From Peltaster fructicola (Eukaryota; Ascomycota; Dothideomycetes): a stretch of DNA of 64,000 nucleotides. The DNA lies in NCBI GenBank assembly GCA_001592805.2, contig CP051142.1:2728001-2792000 (forward strand). Reading direction: 5' to 3'. Shown here piece by piece: positions 22,030 through 33,919 of this stretch; position 1 is the first letter of the stretch; every line of letters begins with the position of its first letter. Both the position numbers and the translations under genes were made by a program. The notes under the pieces are model-generated. The model made no database searches. It saw nothing but the letters and a program-made list of their open reading frames with translations, and had not been told where the DNA came from.

Positions 22030-24551
22030 ATGCCCAGCGTGTCCTTCAACAGCGCACGAGACGTGCCAGCAGCATGGCCTGTACGAGACGTTGTGTATGT
22101 CTCGATAGTCGGTCTAGTGATGCTGGCAGCTCTACTGGAATGGATGCTCTGGTTGCTCGCCTTCACCTACTGTCTTGTCAAAGCCTTCATGAAGGCTGAT
22201 GACGAGACAAAATGGTCAACACGCACTCTAGCCATCATCAACATGGTCCTCTTCGTGGCAATGCGACTCATATTCCTCCCGATCATGGTCTTCACACTAC
22301 CCTTGCCACCAGCAATTGTCCAATACTTTCCACAAGCCACCGTCACAGCCCTTCAGTGGTAGAGTAGAAAAGATACTGCATAAAACTATGATTGACATCC
22401 TCTAGGTTCGCATTCGTCTCATTTGCAGGACTACTCACATTACCATGGCTGCTCTGCGTCTATCAACTTGTTACACATGACATTGGGCGAAGGCAAAGGA
22501 TCAAGGCTATACTCGACGAGAACTCTGCACCCAAGGTTGTCATCATCATGCCCTGCTACAATGAAGAGCCCGAGATCTTGCTACGTACAGTTGACTCCTT
22601 AGTCGACTGCGACTATCCCTCGTCCGCCATACACATCTTCCTATCCTTCGACGGCGACCAGGAGAACGAGCTATATCTCAACACTATCGACAAGCTAGGC
22701 ATTCCTTTGACGCTGAAGACACACCCGTGCAGCATTGACGTGGTGTGCCGCGATTGCAGAATCACAGTCTCGAGGTTCAAGCACGGAGGCAAACGCAATT
22801 GCCAGAAGAATACCTTCCGACTGGTCGACCGCATATACGAGAACTATCTGAGACGTCACGACGACATGTTCGTCCTATTCATCGACAGCGATTGCATACT
22901 AGACAAGTATTGCCTACAATCCTTCCTCTACGAGATGGAACTCAAACCTGGAAGCAAACGCAATGTACTCGCACAGACAGGTGTCATCACCAGTACGACC
23001 ACAAAGAATACTCTTTTGACTGTATTGCAAGATATGGAATACATACATGGTCAGCTTTTCGAGAGGACTGTAGAGTCTGGATGTGGCGCTGTCACTTGTC
23101 TTCCTGGCGCACTCACAATTCTGAGGTTCAGTGCTTTCCGCAACATCGCCAAGTACTACTTTGCAGACCAGACCGAACAGTCGGAAGACATATTCGACTA
23201 TTCGAAGAAGCACCTAGGTGAGGATCGCTGGATGACACATCTATTTATGGTCAGCTCCACACACAGATATCAGATACAGATGAACACAGGTGCTTTCTGC
23301 AAGACAGAGGCGGTACAGACGTTCAAGAGCTTGCTCAAACAACGAAGACGATGGTTTCTTGGCTTCATCACCAACGAGGCAGTCATGCTCTGCGACTTCA
23401 GGCTCTGGAAGCGTTATCCGGCGTTGATGATCATTCGGCTTGCTCAGAACACAATCAGGACAACAGCGCTGCTCTTCTTCATCATGGTGATATCCATCCT
23501 GACGACATCTCAAAAAGTCACGAATCTTCCAGTCGGCTTTATCGGCGTGTCACTCGGTCTGAACTGGGCTTTGATGATCTACTTCGGAGCACGACTAGGA
23601 CGCTACAAGATCATGCTATTCCCGCTGATGTTTGTGATCAATCCGTTTATCAATTGGCTCTACATGGTCTACGGCATCTTTACGGCTGGACAACGTACAT
23701 GGGGTGGGCCTAGAGCTGATGCAAGCAAAACAAAGTGTACTGTGAGCCCGTCGACTGCACCTGAGACAGTCAGGGATGACCTCGACAATATACGAAGAAC
23801 TTCCAAGTACAAACGTAAGACTCTTATGCCGACATTGCTGCCAGCAAACAGACTGCAAGGTCGGTTCGCACCAGTACAAGAGCTTCCTGGCGGCTGGTTT
23901 CAGCAGGTGAATGGATCTGGAGCGCTTGCTGGACACAGGTTTCCACGAAAGCTGCAACGGAGGAGCCGTAGCGGTCAGTCATGGTCATCACAAGACTCTG
24001 TATCAAGATCGCCTGTTCGTCCTCGAAGAGTCGAAAGTCTTGTTAAGCTTGAAGAGCATGGACGACAAGCTGAGCATGGCCGGAAAGCTGAGCATAAACC
24101 AGCAGAAGAACACTCTACTGCCATGACGCAGAGAAGCAGCTCAAGAGCGTCGATGAGCTCGACAGATTCTGTTCCATTGCATTTCAGTGTGCCACGCCGC
24201 TGGTCACACTCTCCACCAAGATGCACAGGCATTGAAGGTGATCGCCAGGCAGGGTTGACCAATACAAGGATAGGCCACGATGAAATGACAGTGCAAGCAC
24301 AGACACATTACGGTGGGAGCAGTCGAGCTTGGTCTGATCCGCACAAAGGTTGCAGTCCGCTGGCAAGAAAGAGCTTCACTCGATTAGCTGCCGATCAGAA
24401 AACGGATCGAGACAAAGCATCTCTTGATGAGCCAAGAGGTCGTGCACGTCGTCGACCAAGCGTAAGCACTGATGCACGCGGACGCCGACGATTGCGCAAG
24501 CAAAGTCGCAGTACCAGTAAAGATGTCGGCATGGGCAAACGAAATCATTAA
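22030..24551 (+). CDS. Chitin-synthase-like family 2 glycosyltransferase
   Basis: Membrane glycosyltransferase likely to make chitin at the cell surface; probably the class VI/VII division of filamentous fungi. One 47-nt intron (22359-22405) gives 824 residues from the Met at 22030; an upstream in-frame Met at 21964 would add 22. Two N-terminal membrane segments precede the GT2 domain. Catalytic markers: DGD near residue 192, DSD near 270, GEDRW near 382 and QRRRW near 422, followed by three or four membrane helices. The last 270 residues are Arg/Ser-rich and look disordered. The myosin head and cytochrome-b5-like domains of class V are absent. Confidence 0.88.
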
Positions 24552-24633
24552 GAATGAGTATATGTGTTTATACAAGGTGCAATGCCCAATGGGAGCATCA
24601 ATTCTTGCAATGTACATCAGCGTTCATGCTTGC

Positions 24634-25686
24634 TCATTTCTGGAGCTTCTCAGTTAGCTCTGGTACTTTATCGAACAAATCTCCAACAAGTCCAACGTCT
24701 GCGACCTGGAAGATTGGAGCCTCAGCATCTTTGTTGATAGCAGCAATGACCTTCGAGTCCTTCATGCCAGCGAGATGCTGAATAGCACCAGAGATACCAG
24801 CGCAGAGATACAGCTGAGGAGCGACGTTCTTGCCGGTCTGTCCAACCTGAAGCGAGTTGTCTGCGAAACCACTGTCAACAGCAGCACGTGATGCTCCAAT
24901 GGCAGCGCCCAATGCATCTGCGAGTGGCGGCATGAGACGGTCAAACTCCTCCTTGGACTTCAAGCCACGTCCACCAGAGACGACTCGCTCTGCACTACCG
25001 AGCTCAGGTCGATCTGACTTGGTCAAGCTCTCGCTGACCCATTCCGTCGGGCTTTCGACCTTAGGATCTGTTCCCTCTTCTGTGCTGGCGGAGCCGCCCT
25101 CTGCTGCGCCGGACTGGAAAGCGGTCCCTCGGACTGTGACAACCTTAGGGCTGTCTGATGACTGAACTGTAAGTATAGCGTTGCCAGCATAAATGGGTCG
25201 CACAAAGGTATCCTCTCCCTCAACTGAAGTGATGTCGGATATTTGTTGCACATCGAGCAGAGCAGCGACACGTGGCATCAGGTTCTTGCCAAATGCTGAG
25301 TGTCCGGCAAGGACATGACTGTAGCCTCCCTTCTTGATATTTTCGACGAGTAGAGGCGCAAAGTTCTCTGGAAGTCCCTTGTCGTATGCGCCGTTGTCCA
25401 CAAAGATGACCTTTTCCAAGCCCTCAACTTTTGCTGCTTCTGCTGCTACCTCCTTGGCACCACTGCCTGCCACAAAGCCATGTATGCTTCCTCCTAGCTT
25501 CTGTGCTGCTGTTATGGCGGCCAATGATGACATGTTTAATTTGCCCTCACGTTGCTCAAGCACAGCTAAAGTTGATGCCAATCGACGAGCAGCCTCCGTC
25601 CGGTAAGTAGGGATTGGTATGGGACGCAATTGGCGCAGACATGATGTCGCTGGCCTCGACAAGCCTGTTCTGAGCGCGGTGGCCAT
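24634..25686 (-). CDS. ETFA: Electron transfer flavoprotein alpha subunit
   Basis: Mitochondrial matrix FAD protein that passes electrons from acyl-CoA dehydrogenases to ETF-ubiquinone oxidoreductase. The 350-residue frame is uninterrupted. The start at 25686 gives an arginine-rich targeting peptide ([20 protein letters not shown]). The C-terminal FAD domain is clear: [31 protein letters not shown] and [17 protein letters not shown]. The frame stays open 71 codons upstream, but that extension has no family resemblance. It is divergent from the SWI3/RSC8-like gene across about 380 bp. Confidence 0.95.
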   Translation of the reverse strand: MATALRTGLSRPATSCLRQLRPIPIPTYRTEAARRLASTLAVLEQREGKLNMSSLAAITAAQKLGGSIHGFVAGSGAKEVAAEAAKVEGLEKVIFVDNGAYDKGLPENFAPLLVENIKKGGYSHVLAGHSAFGKNLMPRVAALLDVQQISDITSVEGEDTFVRPIYAGNAILTVQSSDSPKVVTVRGTAFQSGAAEGGSASTEEGTDPKVESPTEWVSESLTKSDRPELGSAERVVSGGRGLKSKEEFDRLMPPLADALGAAIGASRAAVDSGFADNSLQVGQTGKNVAPQLYLCAGISGAIQHLAGMKDSKVIAAINKDAEAPIFQVADVGLVGDLFDKVPELTEKLQK

Positions 25687-26064
25687 GCTGTATGTGGTGA
25701 ACAAGCAGAGATGTCTTGTGGTCTCGCAGACCACACATGTGAGCTCAAGTCGGCCGAACTCGGAAAACAACCGCTTGACCGTGTTTGGAGATAGCCTGCG
25801 GGAGTGTCCGTGCTTGCAACGCGCTTTTAGCTGGATCTCGGTGAACTTTGCGATAGACACGTTCAATAGCTGCGGTCGTATCCATATCACCACATTCACA
25901 GCATCCTACAGCGCTGCGACAGCCACTTCTTTCGCATACGCTGTGGAAGTCGCATAGAGCGCGCGACCTGTTTTCAAGCTTCGACAAGCACCTAGTCGCG
26001 CTGCCCAAGCGCTGCAAGGGTGGCCGGACCTCACACTACTTACCATCTGTAGGGCATAGCAACG
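25687..26064. promoter_or_regulatory. Shared divergent promoter region
   Basis: A 378-bp region between the start codons of ETF-alpha (minus) and the SWI3/RSC8-like gene (plus). It must carry both promoters; I could not pick out a convincing TATA box. Confidence 0.45.
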
Positions 26065-28111
26065 ATGGACAGCGCGTTCGCAGATGAAGATAGTCGCGCT
26101 CCTGGCCAGGCCTCAGACGAGATGATCCTAGCCGAGAACGAGGCCGCGCAAGATATCGACACAGCAATGACGGAGGACGTGGAGGACACAGCTATCAAAC
26201 AGCAGCCAAGAGATGATTCAGAAGCACAACAGGTCTCGGACAATCCACTTGATGCACCGGATGCACCTCAACCGGACGCTGCTGAAGATGCAGACGACGA
26301 TGAGCTCGGAGACGGCACACCTGCTGTGGAAAACACCAACGCCGAAACATCTGCTACTGCGCCCAACGTAGCGATCACAAAACTCCAGGCTGAGCAGTCG
26401 GCGAGGTCTCATTTGATTGAGCAAAGTCACGCGATCATTCTGCCATCGTATAGCGCGTGGTTTGACATGCACGAGATTCACAGCATTGAGAAAAAAGCAC
26501 TCCCAGAGTTCTTCAACCAGAGGAACAGAAGCAAGACGCCAGCTGTCTATAAGGACTACCGCGATTTCATGGTAAACACATACAGGTTGAACCCGGCGGA
26601 GTACCTTACCGTTACAGCTTGCCGTAGGAATTTGGCTGGAGATGTGTGCGCGATCATGCGCGTGCATGCGTTCCTTGAGCAATGGGGACTGATAAACTAC
26701 CAGGTAAAGCACACACAAACAGTCAGCGCACGGCTTTGCTGACACATGACAGATTGACCCAGATACACGTCCCTCGAACATTGGCCCACCCTTCACGGGC
26801 CACTTCCGCATCACAGCAGATACTCCTCGTGGTCTCCAACCATTTCAACCAGCGCAGAATAGCTCTGTCACAGCCGGCAAGCCACACCCCAGCACTGATA
26901 GAGCACTTGCTTCGGGTCAAGCAGATCTCAATCTTGACATCCGTCGCAACATATTTGACGATAAGGGCAAAGACGTTACACCACGAAAAGAGGATAGCAG
27001 TGAAGCCACAGATGGTGCTGAGATTGCTGAGAGTTTGAAGAAACCTGAGAAGACTATATATTGCTTCTCTTGTGGCAAGGACTGCACACGATCATCATGG
27101 CACTGCAGCAAGAACCCACCAGCTACTGCCACCACACCCAAACCTGTCAAGGAACAACGCTATGATCTGTGTAGTCTGTGCTATCAGGAAGGTCGTTTCC
27201 CATCATCGACCAGCGCAAGCGATTATGTACAGCGAACGAGCAAGGAGTATCGAAGCATCGGTGATAAAGAACTTCTATGGACAGATTCAGAGCTATTGCT
27301 TCTGCTCGAGGCATTGGAGATGTTCGACGACAACTGGGAGTCCGTTGCCGACCATGTTGGATCTCGTACGCGCGAAGAGTGTGTTCTTAAGTTCTTACAG
27401 CTCGAGATCGAGGACAAGTATGTTGACGAGACTGTTTCTGGACGTATCGAGATTCCTGGCCTTACCTCAGGCCGCATACCTTTCAACCAATTCGACAATC
27501 CCGTCATGTCAGTCATGGGCTTCTTAGCACAGCTTGCGGATCCTGTGACCGCTGCGACAGCCGCAGGCAGCACCATCGAACAGATGCGAGGCCGACTCCA
27601 AGCTCAAATCAATAAGAACACTACTACCACCGAAGACAAGATTGCCGAGGCCACCGCAGTCGATGTCAAGCCCGAGAGCGATGCTATGGAGGTGGACACT
27701 ATCAAATCTACTAAGAGCTCGGCGAATGCCGCGACAACAGCTCTCAACCTAACTGCAAGTCGTGCTGCTGCGCTGGCGTCGCACACAGAACGGCAGCTGA
27801 CTGCTCAAGTGTCTGCTGCTGTCAACATTCAGCTCCAGAAGCTCGATCTCAAGATGCAGCAATTCAACGAGATGGAAGCCCTTCTTCAAGCCGAACGACG
27901 TGAACTGGAACGAGCTCGCCAGCGATTGTTCTTGGATCGCCTCGAGTTCAGGCGCAGAGTACGTGGTCTTGAGGAGCGTCTTGGTGGTGTCAAACTCGAT
28001 GCAGGTCTCAATGGCACTGAAGCGAAGCTCAGTCTAGAGGGCGAGAAGGACATCGGTGCAGATGCGCAGCGGCCCAGTGAAAGCGAAGGTGCTGTGCGCT
28101 TCGAGATCTAA
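26065..28111 (+). CDS. SWI3/RSC8-type SWIRM-SANT chromatin subunit
   Basis: Core subunit of a SWI/SNF or RSC remodelling complex. One 49-nt intron (26704-26752) gives 665 residues. Order: acidic N-terminus; SWIRM domain at about 123-213 ([20 protein letters not shown] ... [12 protein letters not shown]); a zinc ribbon with CFSC...C...CSLC at about 330-370; SANT domain at about 395-450 ([20 protein letters not shown]); then an Arg/Glu-rich coiled coil near 560-630. Length is closer to Rsc8 than to S. cerevisiae Swi3; most Pezizomycotina have a single such protein serving both complexes. Confidence 0.93.
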
Positions 28112-28363
28112 GACAGCTTGGATACTTGCTGTCCTTGTGATCGCGGACAACCCTGCATGGCCGGTCTGTAATGTGATTATGTAGTATAGCAGCTTCAGTA
28201 GAATATCGGCTGTAAGGGAACGATTCATCAAGAGAGGTATCGACGTGTGTCTGTGGTCGCTGCAGACAATGTCTCTAGGGATATCTCATAATGTATACGC
28301 GATCTTGCACCGAAACATCAGGCATGGCCTATTTCTCGCTTCAGATGAGGCGCCCTGCCTCTG

Positions 28364-31300
28364 CTACTTGAAGAGGTCACGCAACTCCTCAATCGATTTC
28401 TTGGCCTCTGCATCACCTGCGCGCTTTCGTTCCATGCTGAGGTTGGCCAGCTTCAGCTTCTTCTCTTGCAGCTTAAGCAAGCCTTCCTCAACACTGTTGG
28501 TCATGATGAAGTGCATGACCTCGACCTGTCTGTTCTGGCCAAGACGGTGAACACGATCGACAGCTTGCTGTTCAACTCCAGGGTTGAACTGTGGCTCCAT
28601 GAGGTATGCTTTGTTTGCTGCGGTGAGATTGAGTCCTTGACCACCAGCACGGATAGATACGATCAGCACGGTGACCCTAGGGTCATTATGGAACGTCGTC
28701 AAGACCTGCGAGCGGGCTTTCAATGACATCGAGCCATCGAGACGGACGTACTGAATATCGGCCTGCTCCAGAGCGATCTCAATCAGGTCAAGGTAGGTAG
28801 TCCATTCTGTAAACACTACAGAACGGATTGGCGGTTCACCCTCTGGCAGCGCCAGTGTCTCTACAGCTGACTTCTGAAGCTCCTGAATGAGGGCACGTAC
28901 CTTTGTATGCGTGACATATGTTTCCGGATTGTAGTTGGCTTTCTTCGTTGTGCGCGCCTTTTGTGCCTTGTCTCGACGATAGGCCTCAAGACCGCTATAA
29001 GTGAGCTTGAAGTATTCATTGCGGACGTAGTCGCCGCATGAAGGACAATCGTAGTAGTTGTCGGTCCTCAAGTCGGTGATGCCTTCTACGTGTGCTTTCT
29101 TGCATGTAGGATGTAGCAGATGGAAGCATGGCGTCATATAGCCCATGATATCTTCATCCATGTCATCTTCTTGAACGGAGGCGTCATCTTGCTCATCTTT
29201 TGGTGTTTCAGGGTCAGTGTCGTCGACAAGGACCTTATGTGAGCATCTGTAGCAACGATCCATGTCACCGTCGTGCTGCATTAGCAGCAGATCGTATGCC
29301 TGCTTGTCCTTGATGAATTGCTGATCGACGACAAGCTCTGGCTCATCACCCAAGTCGATGATGTTTGAATCTTCGAAGTCCTTGACCTCCTCAAGATCTT
29401 CCTCAGATAGCATCTCTTTTCCATGGTCACAGATCATACGCAGTCGCAGGATTGACTTGAGAATGTGAGCATACGACTTGCCTCTGAAGCCGCTTGTCTC
29501 ACGAACGAGAGCTTGCAACTTCATGTTGGACTGAGCAGCAAACTTCTCGTACAGAGAGCGCTCAGCATCTGAGAAGTCAAGACGGACATGCATTACATGT
29601 TTCTCCTTCAGTCCAATGGTGTCTTTCATTCGACGTAGGGTGATGCCGTCTACAATGAGACGGAGATCGGCCAAGACGGTCGAGGTTACTGTCTTAAAAG
29701 GTGCAGTGATGTACGTTGTCCATGTCGACGGATCGTCAAACGGCTTAACCCTTAAGAAGCGGATCAATGCTGCAAGGTCGTCCAAACGGTTCTGCACAGG
29801 CGTGCCAGTCACAGCCCAGCGACGCTCGGCGGTCAGAGCGCATGCTGCTTTCGAGGCTCCCGTATTGGCATTGCGGATGGTGTGAGCTTCGTCAAGCACT
29901 ACACGGAACCAGTTGATCCGGAACAGGGTTTTCTTGCTTCTGTCCGAGTTGAACTCTGTGGAGAGAGTGCCGTAAGATGTCAGGACGATGCTGCCTCTAC
30001 TCAAGGCCTCGAGATCTTGAGTGCGGTTTGCACCATGGTAGATGATACACTTCAAGGCACCCTCGCGAACATGCGCCTTGATCTGGTGCTCCCAGTTCGA
30101 GAGAACTGACTTGGGGCACACAATCAATGTGGCCCGCGAGTTCACGCGGACACCTTCTGGTACGTCAGTGCGTCGGAACTGGCTTGATTGTGGCTTTGTA
30201 GCGGCGATCAGTGCCAGTATGCTTAGTGTCTTCCCAAGTCCCATCATGTCGGCGAGTAAGCCACCGAGCGTGGGAACTGGACGCTGCTTCTCCTCTTGCC
30301 CAGTGATAACATTCTGCCATACCTCATGACCACGTTGACTTTGTACCTCCCATAGCGACAGACGCTTGCTGTCGCTCAAAGGCTCCATGTCCTCGTGATC
30401 GATCATGAAGTGCAATGCCTGTTGTTGATGGGGCATGAGCTCGGTCTTGACGATCTTGTCATCTAGAGTCATGCATGGAATGTCTTCATTCTTGGTGAGG
30501 TTGTCGAAGAGCTTGTTGACAGCACGTTCTTTCTCCTCCATGGTACGCATGCTGAGTGTCACAGCCGAGGTATTTGCAGGCTTTATACCCTCGATGAGAT
30601 GCTTCGGGCGGTGGTCCTTGAGCTTGACATCTTGTGGGTTATAGAATTCTCGACCTTTCTCGATGTGTGCTGTGTTCTGGAGCCACAATCCCTTTTGTGC
30701 CAACCATCGACCTATCTGATCTGCTTTGCCACGAGGTGCGTAGAGTATAAGCCAAAGATCGAGAGCCGCTGATATGTGATCACCTGGTATCTGTCCTTCT
30801 GGTCTAGGTCGCGACTTGAGGATAGCTTTCATTCGAAATTGACTGACATCTGCGCCATCGAGCAATGGAGCGATCGCACCGGCAGCGTTGGCGTCCAACC
30901 GGCCGAAAGGTCTCTTGTGATAGTCACTGAGCTCAATCACGCGATTGTCTGCAGCCTTGATTCTCTTAACATTCACGGACATGGGTGACCACGTACCCTT
31001 TCCGAGAACCTGCTTGTTGCTCATGGAAGGAGCCGGAACTACTGAGCAATGTGCTTTGACATCGAGCATGCCCAGGCAGACCTCTGATCTCTGATCTGTG
31101 GCTTTGACGAACTGGATTTCATCGTCGTTGTCTTTAGTAAGGTCGATTGGTGGTGGCTGTGGCTTGTTGGCGACCAGTGATTCGCGCTCCTTCTTGAGGT
31201 GTTCGCTGACGATACCGCCACGTGCGGGTGATCGAAGGTGGTCTTTGCTTCTTGCGATCCTCTTCTTCGTCGTCGTCAGTAGCCTTGCGCTTCACGACTG

Positions 31301-31788
31301 TGGACGTGTCTCTGTCAGTGACGTTGTGATGGCGTTCGTAGAACCGCCCGAGATTCGGATGTTCTTTGTTGTCTTCTTCTTCCGTTTTGAGTTGCCGTGA
31401 TGGTTCCATCTTCACATTCGCGGACTTGGCCGCAGCCTTCGGGTTGAGCAAAGCCTTTGGATCATAAGTAGGGATATTGACCTTTACTTCATCCGATGAG
31501 GGCTGCTTGCGAGTCTGTTGTGGTCCTTGAACCTGTCAGTTTCCCGGTGCTGAGAAAGACTTGTTGATTGATTGATCGAAAGGCAGATACAAGAAAGAGT
31601 TGATCTTTATATGTGACGTTGAGGTGTCATGCACAGACCAACCTCAACATCGAATCAATCATGGGCATGTGTTGTTTATGAAGTGAGTGAGCGAGTGGTA
31701 GCAGCAGAAACTCACCATAGTTGGGCTTGCGCTTCTTTGCCTTCTCCTTGGCGAATGCCCTTGGGTTAAGAAGCTGAGCTGGATTCAT
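28364..31788 (-). CDS. RAD5/HLTF-like SNF2 helicase with RING finger
   Basis: DNA-dependent ATPase combined with a probable ubiquitin ligase, of the type acting in post-replication repair or transcription. The large exon (below about 31280) has the Walker box GLGKTLSILA, DEAH as DEAHTIRN, VTGTPVQNRLDDL, a RING-like C-x2-C ... CFHLLHPTC ... CPSC between the helicase lobes, and motif VI QAVDRVHRLGQ. Exon 1 is 31788-31716 (MNPAQLLNPRAFAKEK). A 190-nt intron (31526-31715), unusually long here, leads to exon 2 (DPKALLNPKAAAK). Between exon 2 and the body the frame moves by one base near 31240-31290 without a convincing intron. The N-terminus is less certain than the body. Confidence 0.88.
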
Positions 31789-31842
31789 GATAAGTGGTAC
31801 GCTCCTTCAGACTCAAAATGTCGGTGCAAGTATGACGACCAT

Positions 31843-32106
31843 CTAGTAGTCGACAGTGCCTGCGCAGATTATCCCATTTGCATTTCCACTCATGGCGAGC
31901 CAGATGTGATGTGTGGCAATAGACAAGGCTGTAGCAAGCCCGAGAACCATGTTGTAGAGTATTCCAACTGTCTCAGGTCGATAGGCTGTTAGGAGAGACT
32001 CTCTGTGAAGACCTGGACGAACGGTGCACTCTGGCATTCGCGAGAGGCAATAGTTGAGGAGTGATTCATAGACGTCGACGACAATAGCGTCGACTAGCGT
32101 GCTCAT
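31843..32106 (-). CDS. Hypothetical 87-residue membrane-type protein
   Basis: Not recognised. The frame runs from an ATG at 32106 to a stop at 31843 and has one plausible hydrophobic helix (GILYNMVLGLATALSIA). It lies 55 bp upstream of the SNF2-RING gene on the same strand, so it may be leader sequence of that gene rather than a separate gene. Confidence 0.22.
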   Translation of the reverse strand: MSTLVDAIVVDVYESLLNYCLSRMPECTVRPGLHRESLLTAYRPETVGILYNMVLGLATALSIATHHIWLAMSGNANGIICAGTVDY

Positions 32107-32591
32107 CTAGGCGCGCTTGCGGCAGCAGTCCTCCAATCAGGAAGTAGTTATGCATATATCAGACGCGATGCCATCTTGTTCGACACATACTATGCGCAAT
32201 TGATAGCATCTGAAGAAATAGAACTAATCCAGCCGTTGAGTGACACTCGGGTTGTATTTCCACCAGCTATGAGATCACGTAGACCTGCTCTTGATGCAGG
32301 ACTGTATGAGTTTTGCGGAGAAAGCTCGGTCATGGTCGGGCCTCCGCGCGACTCACGACCGGGTGAATCAGTTCAGGCAATCGTCATTCAATAACACTCG
32401 CTCTTCCCACAGATAACGACCTAGCTTGTACACCAGGCGACTCATCCATACAAGATCCTCGCAATAGCGTCCTGGTAGCGGACTTGGCACATCCATCATA
32501 TTGCTCGGGCAGCAACACAAGACTACGAACAAGACGCACGAGACAAGCAGCGTCGCTACACACATCGCCAATACAACCGAACCAAGGGAAG
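32107..32591. other. Intergenic region upstream of the CUE gene
   Basis: A 485-bp stretch with only short frames; it probably holds the promoter of the CUE-domain gene at 32592. Confidence 0.45.
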
Positions 32592-33185
32592 ATGTCATCC
32601 GCTACCACCCTAACGAACACCTCCATCAACATTCCACAATTGCTTGCGGTGGCACTTGTAGGGTTCCTTGCGATACGATGGTTCCTCAGACCGACGCCTC
32701 CCACATCTGCAGCAGGAGCAGGCTCCTCAAGAAGTAGTCAACTAGATGTGTCAAAGATCGATCAAGTTAGTGCCATGTTCCCACAGCTCGATAGACGAGC
32801 GATCGCATGGGATCTCCAGCGAAATGGCCATAATGTAAGCGCAACGACAGAGAGAGTACTGGCTGGTCGTGGCCTAGATCAACCACCACCGAGCTTCCAG
32901 CCGAACCTTCCTGCCGCACCATCAGCAGCGTCAAGCCCAAGCACGACTTCAGGAAACAGACCGACGTCTAAGACGAGCCAAGGACAAGACCTGATATCGC
33001 GGTATGGCTTACAGAACAGAGTAAATGGCAAGGGCAAAGAAGCCGAACCGAGTGAGGAAAAGAAGCGGAGTGCGTGGAGCGCAGATAAGACTGCTCGCGC
33101 GGAGGGCCTGAAGAGCAGACGAGAGGAGATGATACTCACTGCGAGGAGGAAGATGCTCGAGAAAGAGCGTGATACAGCACAGTGA
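32592..33185 (+). CDS. CUE-domain ER membrane protein (Cue1-like)
   Basis: Single-exon 197-residue protein. The N-terminus has one membrane anchor (IPQLLAVALVGFLAIRWF), followed by a CUE ubiquitin-binding domain at about 55-95 (VSAMFPQLDRRAIAWDLQRN). The C-terminal end is basic (SRREEMILTARRKMLEKERD), like the U7BR region with which yeast Cue1 binds Ubc7. A role recruiting the E2 enzyme to the ER for ERAD is inferred from this order. The start at 32592 is chosen because the 36 upstream in-frame residues have no signal or domain. Confidence 0.82.
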   Translation: MSSATTLTNTSINIPQLLAVALVGFLAIRWFLRPTPPTSAAGAGSSRSSQLDVSKIDQVSAMFPQLDRRAIAWDLQRNGHNVSATTERVLAGRGLDQPPPSFQPNLPAAPSAASSPSTTSGNRPTSKTSQGQDLISRYGLQNRVNGKGKEAEPSEEKKRSAWSADKTARAEGLKSRREEMILTARRKMLEKERDTAQ

Positions 33186-33919
33186 GGAGCATCCATGCTA
33201 TGCACACTTGCTTGCTCAAGGGAATGCGAGTCGTCTTTGCACTACGAGATTCACGCAACAATTGCGGCTGCAGAGATATTGCTGCTGCCAGAACAAGTCC
33301 AAGTCTCTGCCACTTCCCGGACCGCGGCCAGCTCATGGCAAGGCTTGGACCCGTCCGATCACGCTGATTGTCATCACTGGAATGTATCTGGTGGCGCCAC
33401 GTCTCTAACAATGTTTGCTGTCGTGATCCTGGAAGTTCAGCTTGGCATGGCTATGTGACTTTCCAGAGTGTCACGTGCGCACGAGCCCTGCAGTGATTAA
33501 ACTTCTCGCTCCACCGACCTCGAACGCTAACTGCTGCCGTACATACACAATTGTTGCGAATGTGCAGACAACTACTTGATTACTTCCTCTCCTTCTCACC
33601 TCTCGATCGCTCTCAAACCAGCCATTGAGCCAGACGCGCACTTCACGAATTGCTTCTAGACACCTGTCAACCCACTATCAATCCACATAATTCGATAAGA
33701 TCACGCAGTGTAGACAGCTCGTGGACCTGTGCGATCAGCAATACTTCGACCCGGTGGCGCCCACTCACCCTTGTGGCTACGGTCGGAGACATTCAACGGT
33801 CCTGCGGCGATCCTTTGTCAATAGCTTGTGGGCCGGGACCGACCTGTGCACAACGTCAACGAGCTGACGAAGTATGAGCAGGAGCAAACGTCAGGTCTAG
33901 ACACACACTTCCGAACAGC
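33186..33919. other. Intergenic region and NOT2 5' leader
   Basis: A 734-bp stretch without a supported gene. The section from about 33530 is C/T/A-rich and probably belongs to the NOT2 promoter and leader. Confidence 0.45.
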
